Shown one piece after another: positions 6,337-6,458 of a DNA stretch of 6,458 nucleotides. Both the position numbers and the translations under genes were made by a program. The notes beneath the pieces were generated by a model, which worked only from the letters and a program-made list of their open reading frames with translations, was not told where the DNA came from and searched no databases. The stretch spans positions 1 through 6,458 of the forward strand of contig DBOA01000202.1 in assembly GCA_002299195.1 (NCBI GenBank), given 5' to 3'. Source of the stretch: Sphingomonadales bacterium UBA658 (lineage in GTDB: Bacteria > Pseudomonadota > Alphaproteobacteria > Sphingomonadales > Sphingomonadaceae). Each line of letters starts with the position of its first letter. Position 1 is the first letter of the stretch.

Positions 6337-6458
6337 ATGGCCTCCAGTAATGAACTAAGGCGTGCCTGGTCCAATCGGGCGATGACTTGGTCGCCAACCA
6401 ACGCCGCCGGACCAACCGAGCACATGCCAAGGCAATAGACAGCCTCTAATTTTACGCG
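6333..6458 (-). CDS. fdsG: Formate dehydrogenase gamma subunit FdsG, C-terminal end (partial)
   Basis: Only the last 41 codons are in the window; the gene enters from the right edge. The visible peptide contains YCLGMCSVGPAA, the C-terminal half of the thioredoxin-like [2Fe-2S] domain of the NuoE/FdsG/HoxE family, including two of its four expected cysteine ligands. In soluble NAD-dependent formate dehydrogenases, FdsG docks on FdsB and its cluster lies close to the FMN. The assignment as FdsG and not NuoE rests on the neighbours: it directly precedes an FdsB-like flavoprotein, with FdsA and FdsD further downstream. Its TGA stop overlaps the GTG start of fdsB (shared bases GTGA), so the two subunits are probably translationally coupled. 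Confidence in the family is high; the first two cysteines and the start cannot be seen. Confidence 0.88.
   Translation of the reverse strand, partial: RVKLEAVYCLGMCSVGPAALVGDQVIARLDQARLSSLLEAM
6341..6345 (-). promoter_or_regulatory. Ribosome binding site of fdsB
   Basis: A GGAGG core inside the last codons of fdsG lies four bases before the GTG at 6336-6334. It supports the GTG as the fdsB start, even though an out-of-frame ATG at 6338-6336 overlaps it by one base. That ATG is followed at once by the fdsG stop TGA and is simply the last sense codon of fdsG. Confidence 0.65.

Overview
The window is one tightly packed, single-strand operon segment, with every gene on the minus strand, so transcription runs from the right edge to the left. 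It encodes most of a soluble, NAD-dependent, molybdenum formate dehydrogenase of the FdsGBAD type, with its cofactor-maturation proteins. The moderately high G+C, the Fds-type enzyme and the protein sequences suggest an alphaproteobacterium. Sphingomonadales is my best guess, but this rests on general resemblance and not on a search.

In transcription order, the right edge holds the end of fdsG ([2Fe-2S] subunit). Next come fdsB (FMN/NADH subunit, GTG start), a homocysteine S-methyltransferase family gene, mobA (molybdenum cofactor guanylyltransferase), fdsA (catalytic bis-MGD subunit with a cysteine Mo ligand), fdsD (small delta subunit) and the first 125 codons of fdhD (sulfurtransferase for the Mo cofactor), which is cut by the left edge. 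Four of the six junctions are overlaps (three of 4 nt, one of 11 nt), one gap is 4 nt, and only the methyltransferase-mobA junction is a real spacer (43 nt). No promoter or terminator is visible, because the operon begins to the right of the window and continues past the left edge.

The genes fit together as follows. MobA adds GMP to molybdopterin to build bis-MGD. FdhD delivers sulfur to the Mo centre. FdsD probably helps assembly. FdsA oxidises formate to CO2 and passes electrons through its Fe-S chain to FdsB/FdsG, where FMN reduces NAD+.

The outlier is the methyltransferase, which is start-stop coupled to fdsB. It suggests a link between thiol/betaine or other methyl-group metabolism and disposal of the resulting formate.

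Inverted repeats lie at or beside the starts of the three non-core genes: a hairpin just after the methyltransferase AUG, a 7-bp repeat before mobA, and a paired palindrome spanning the fdsD/fdhD junction. They may tune translation of accessory proteins relative to enzyme subunits. No mobile element, RNA gene or CRISPR array was seen, and no stretch over 300 bases lacks a gene.
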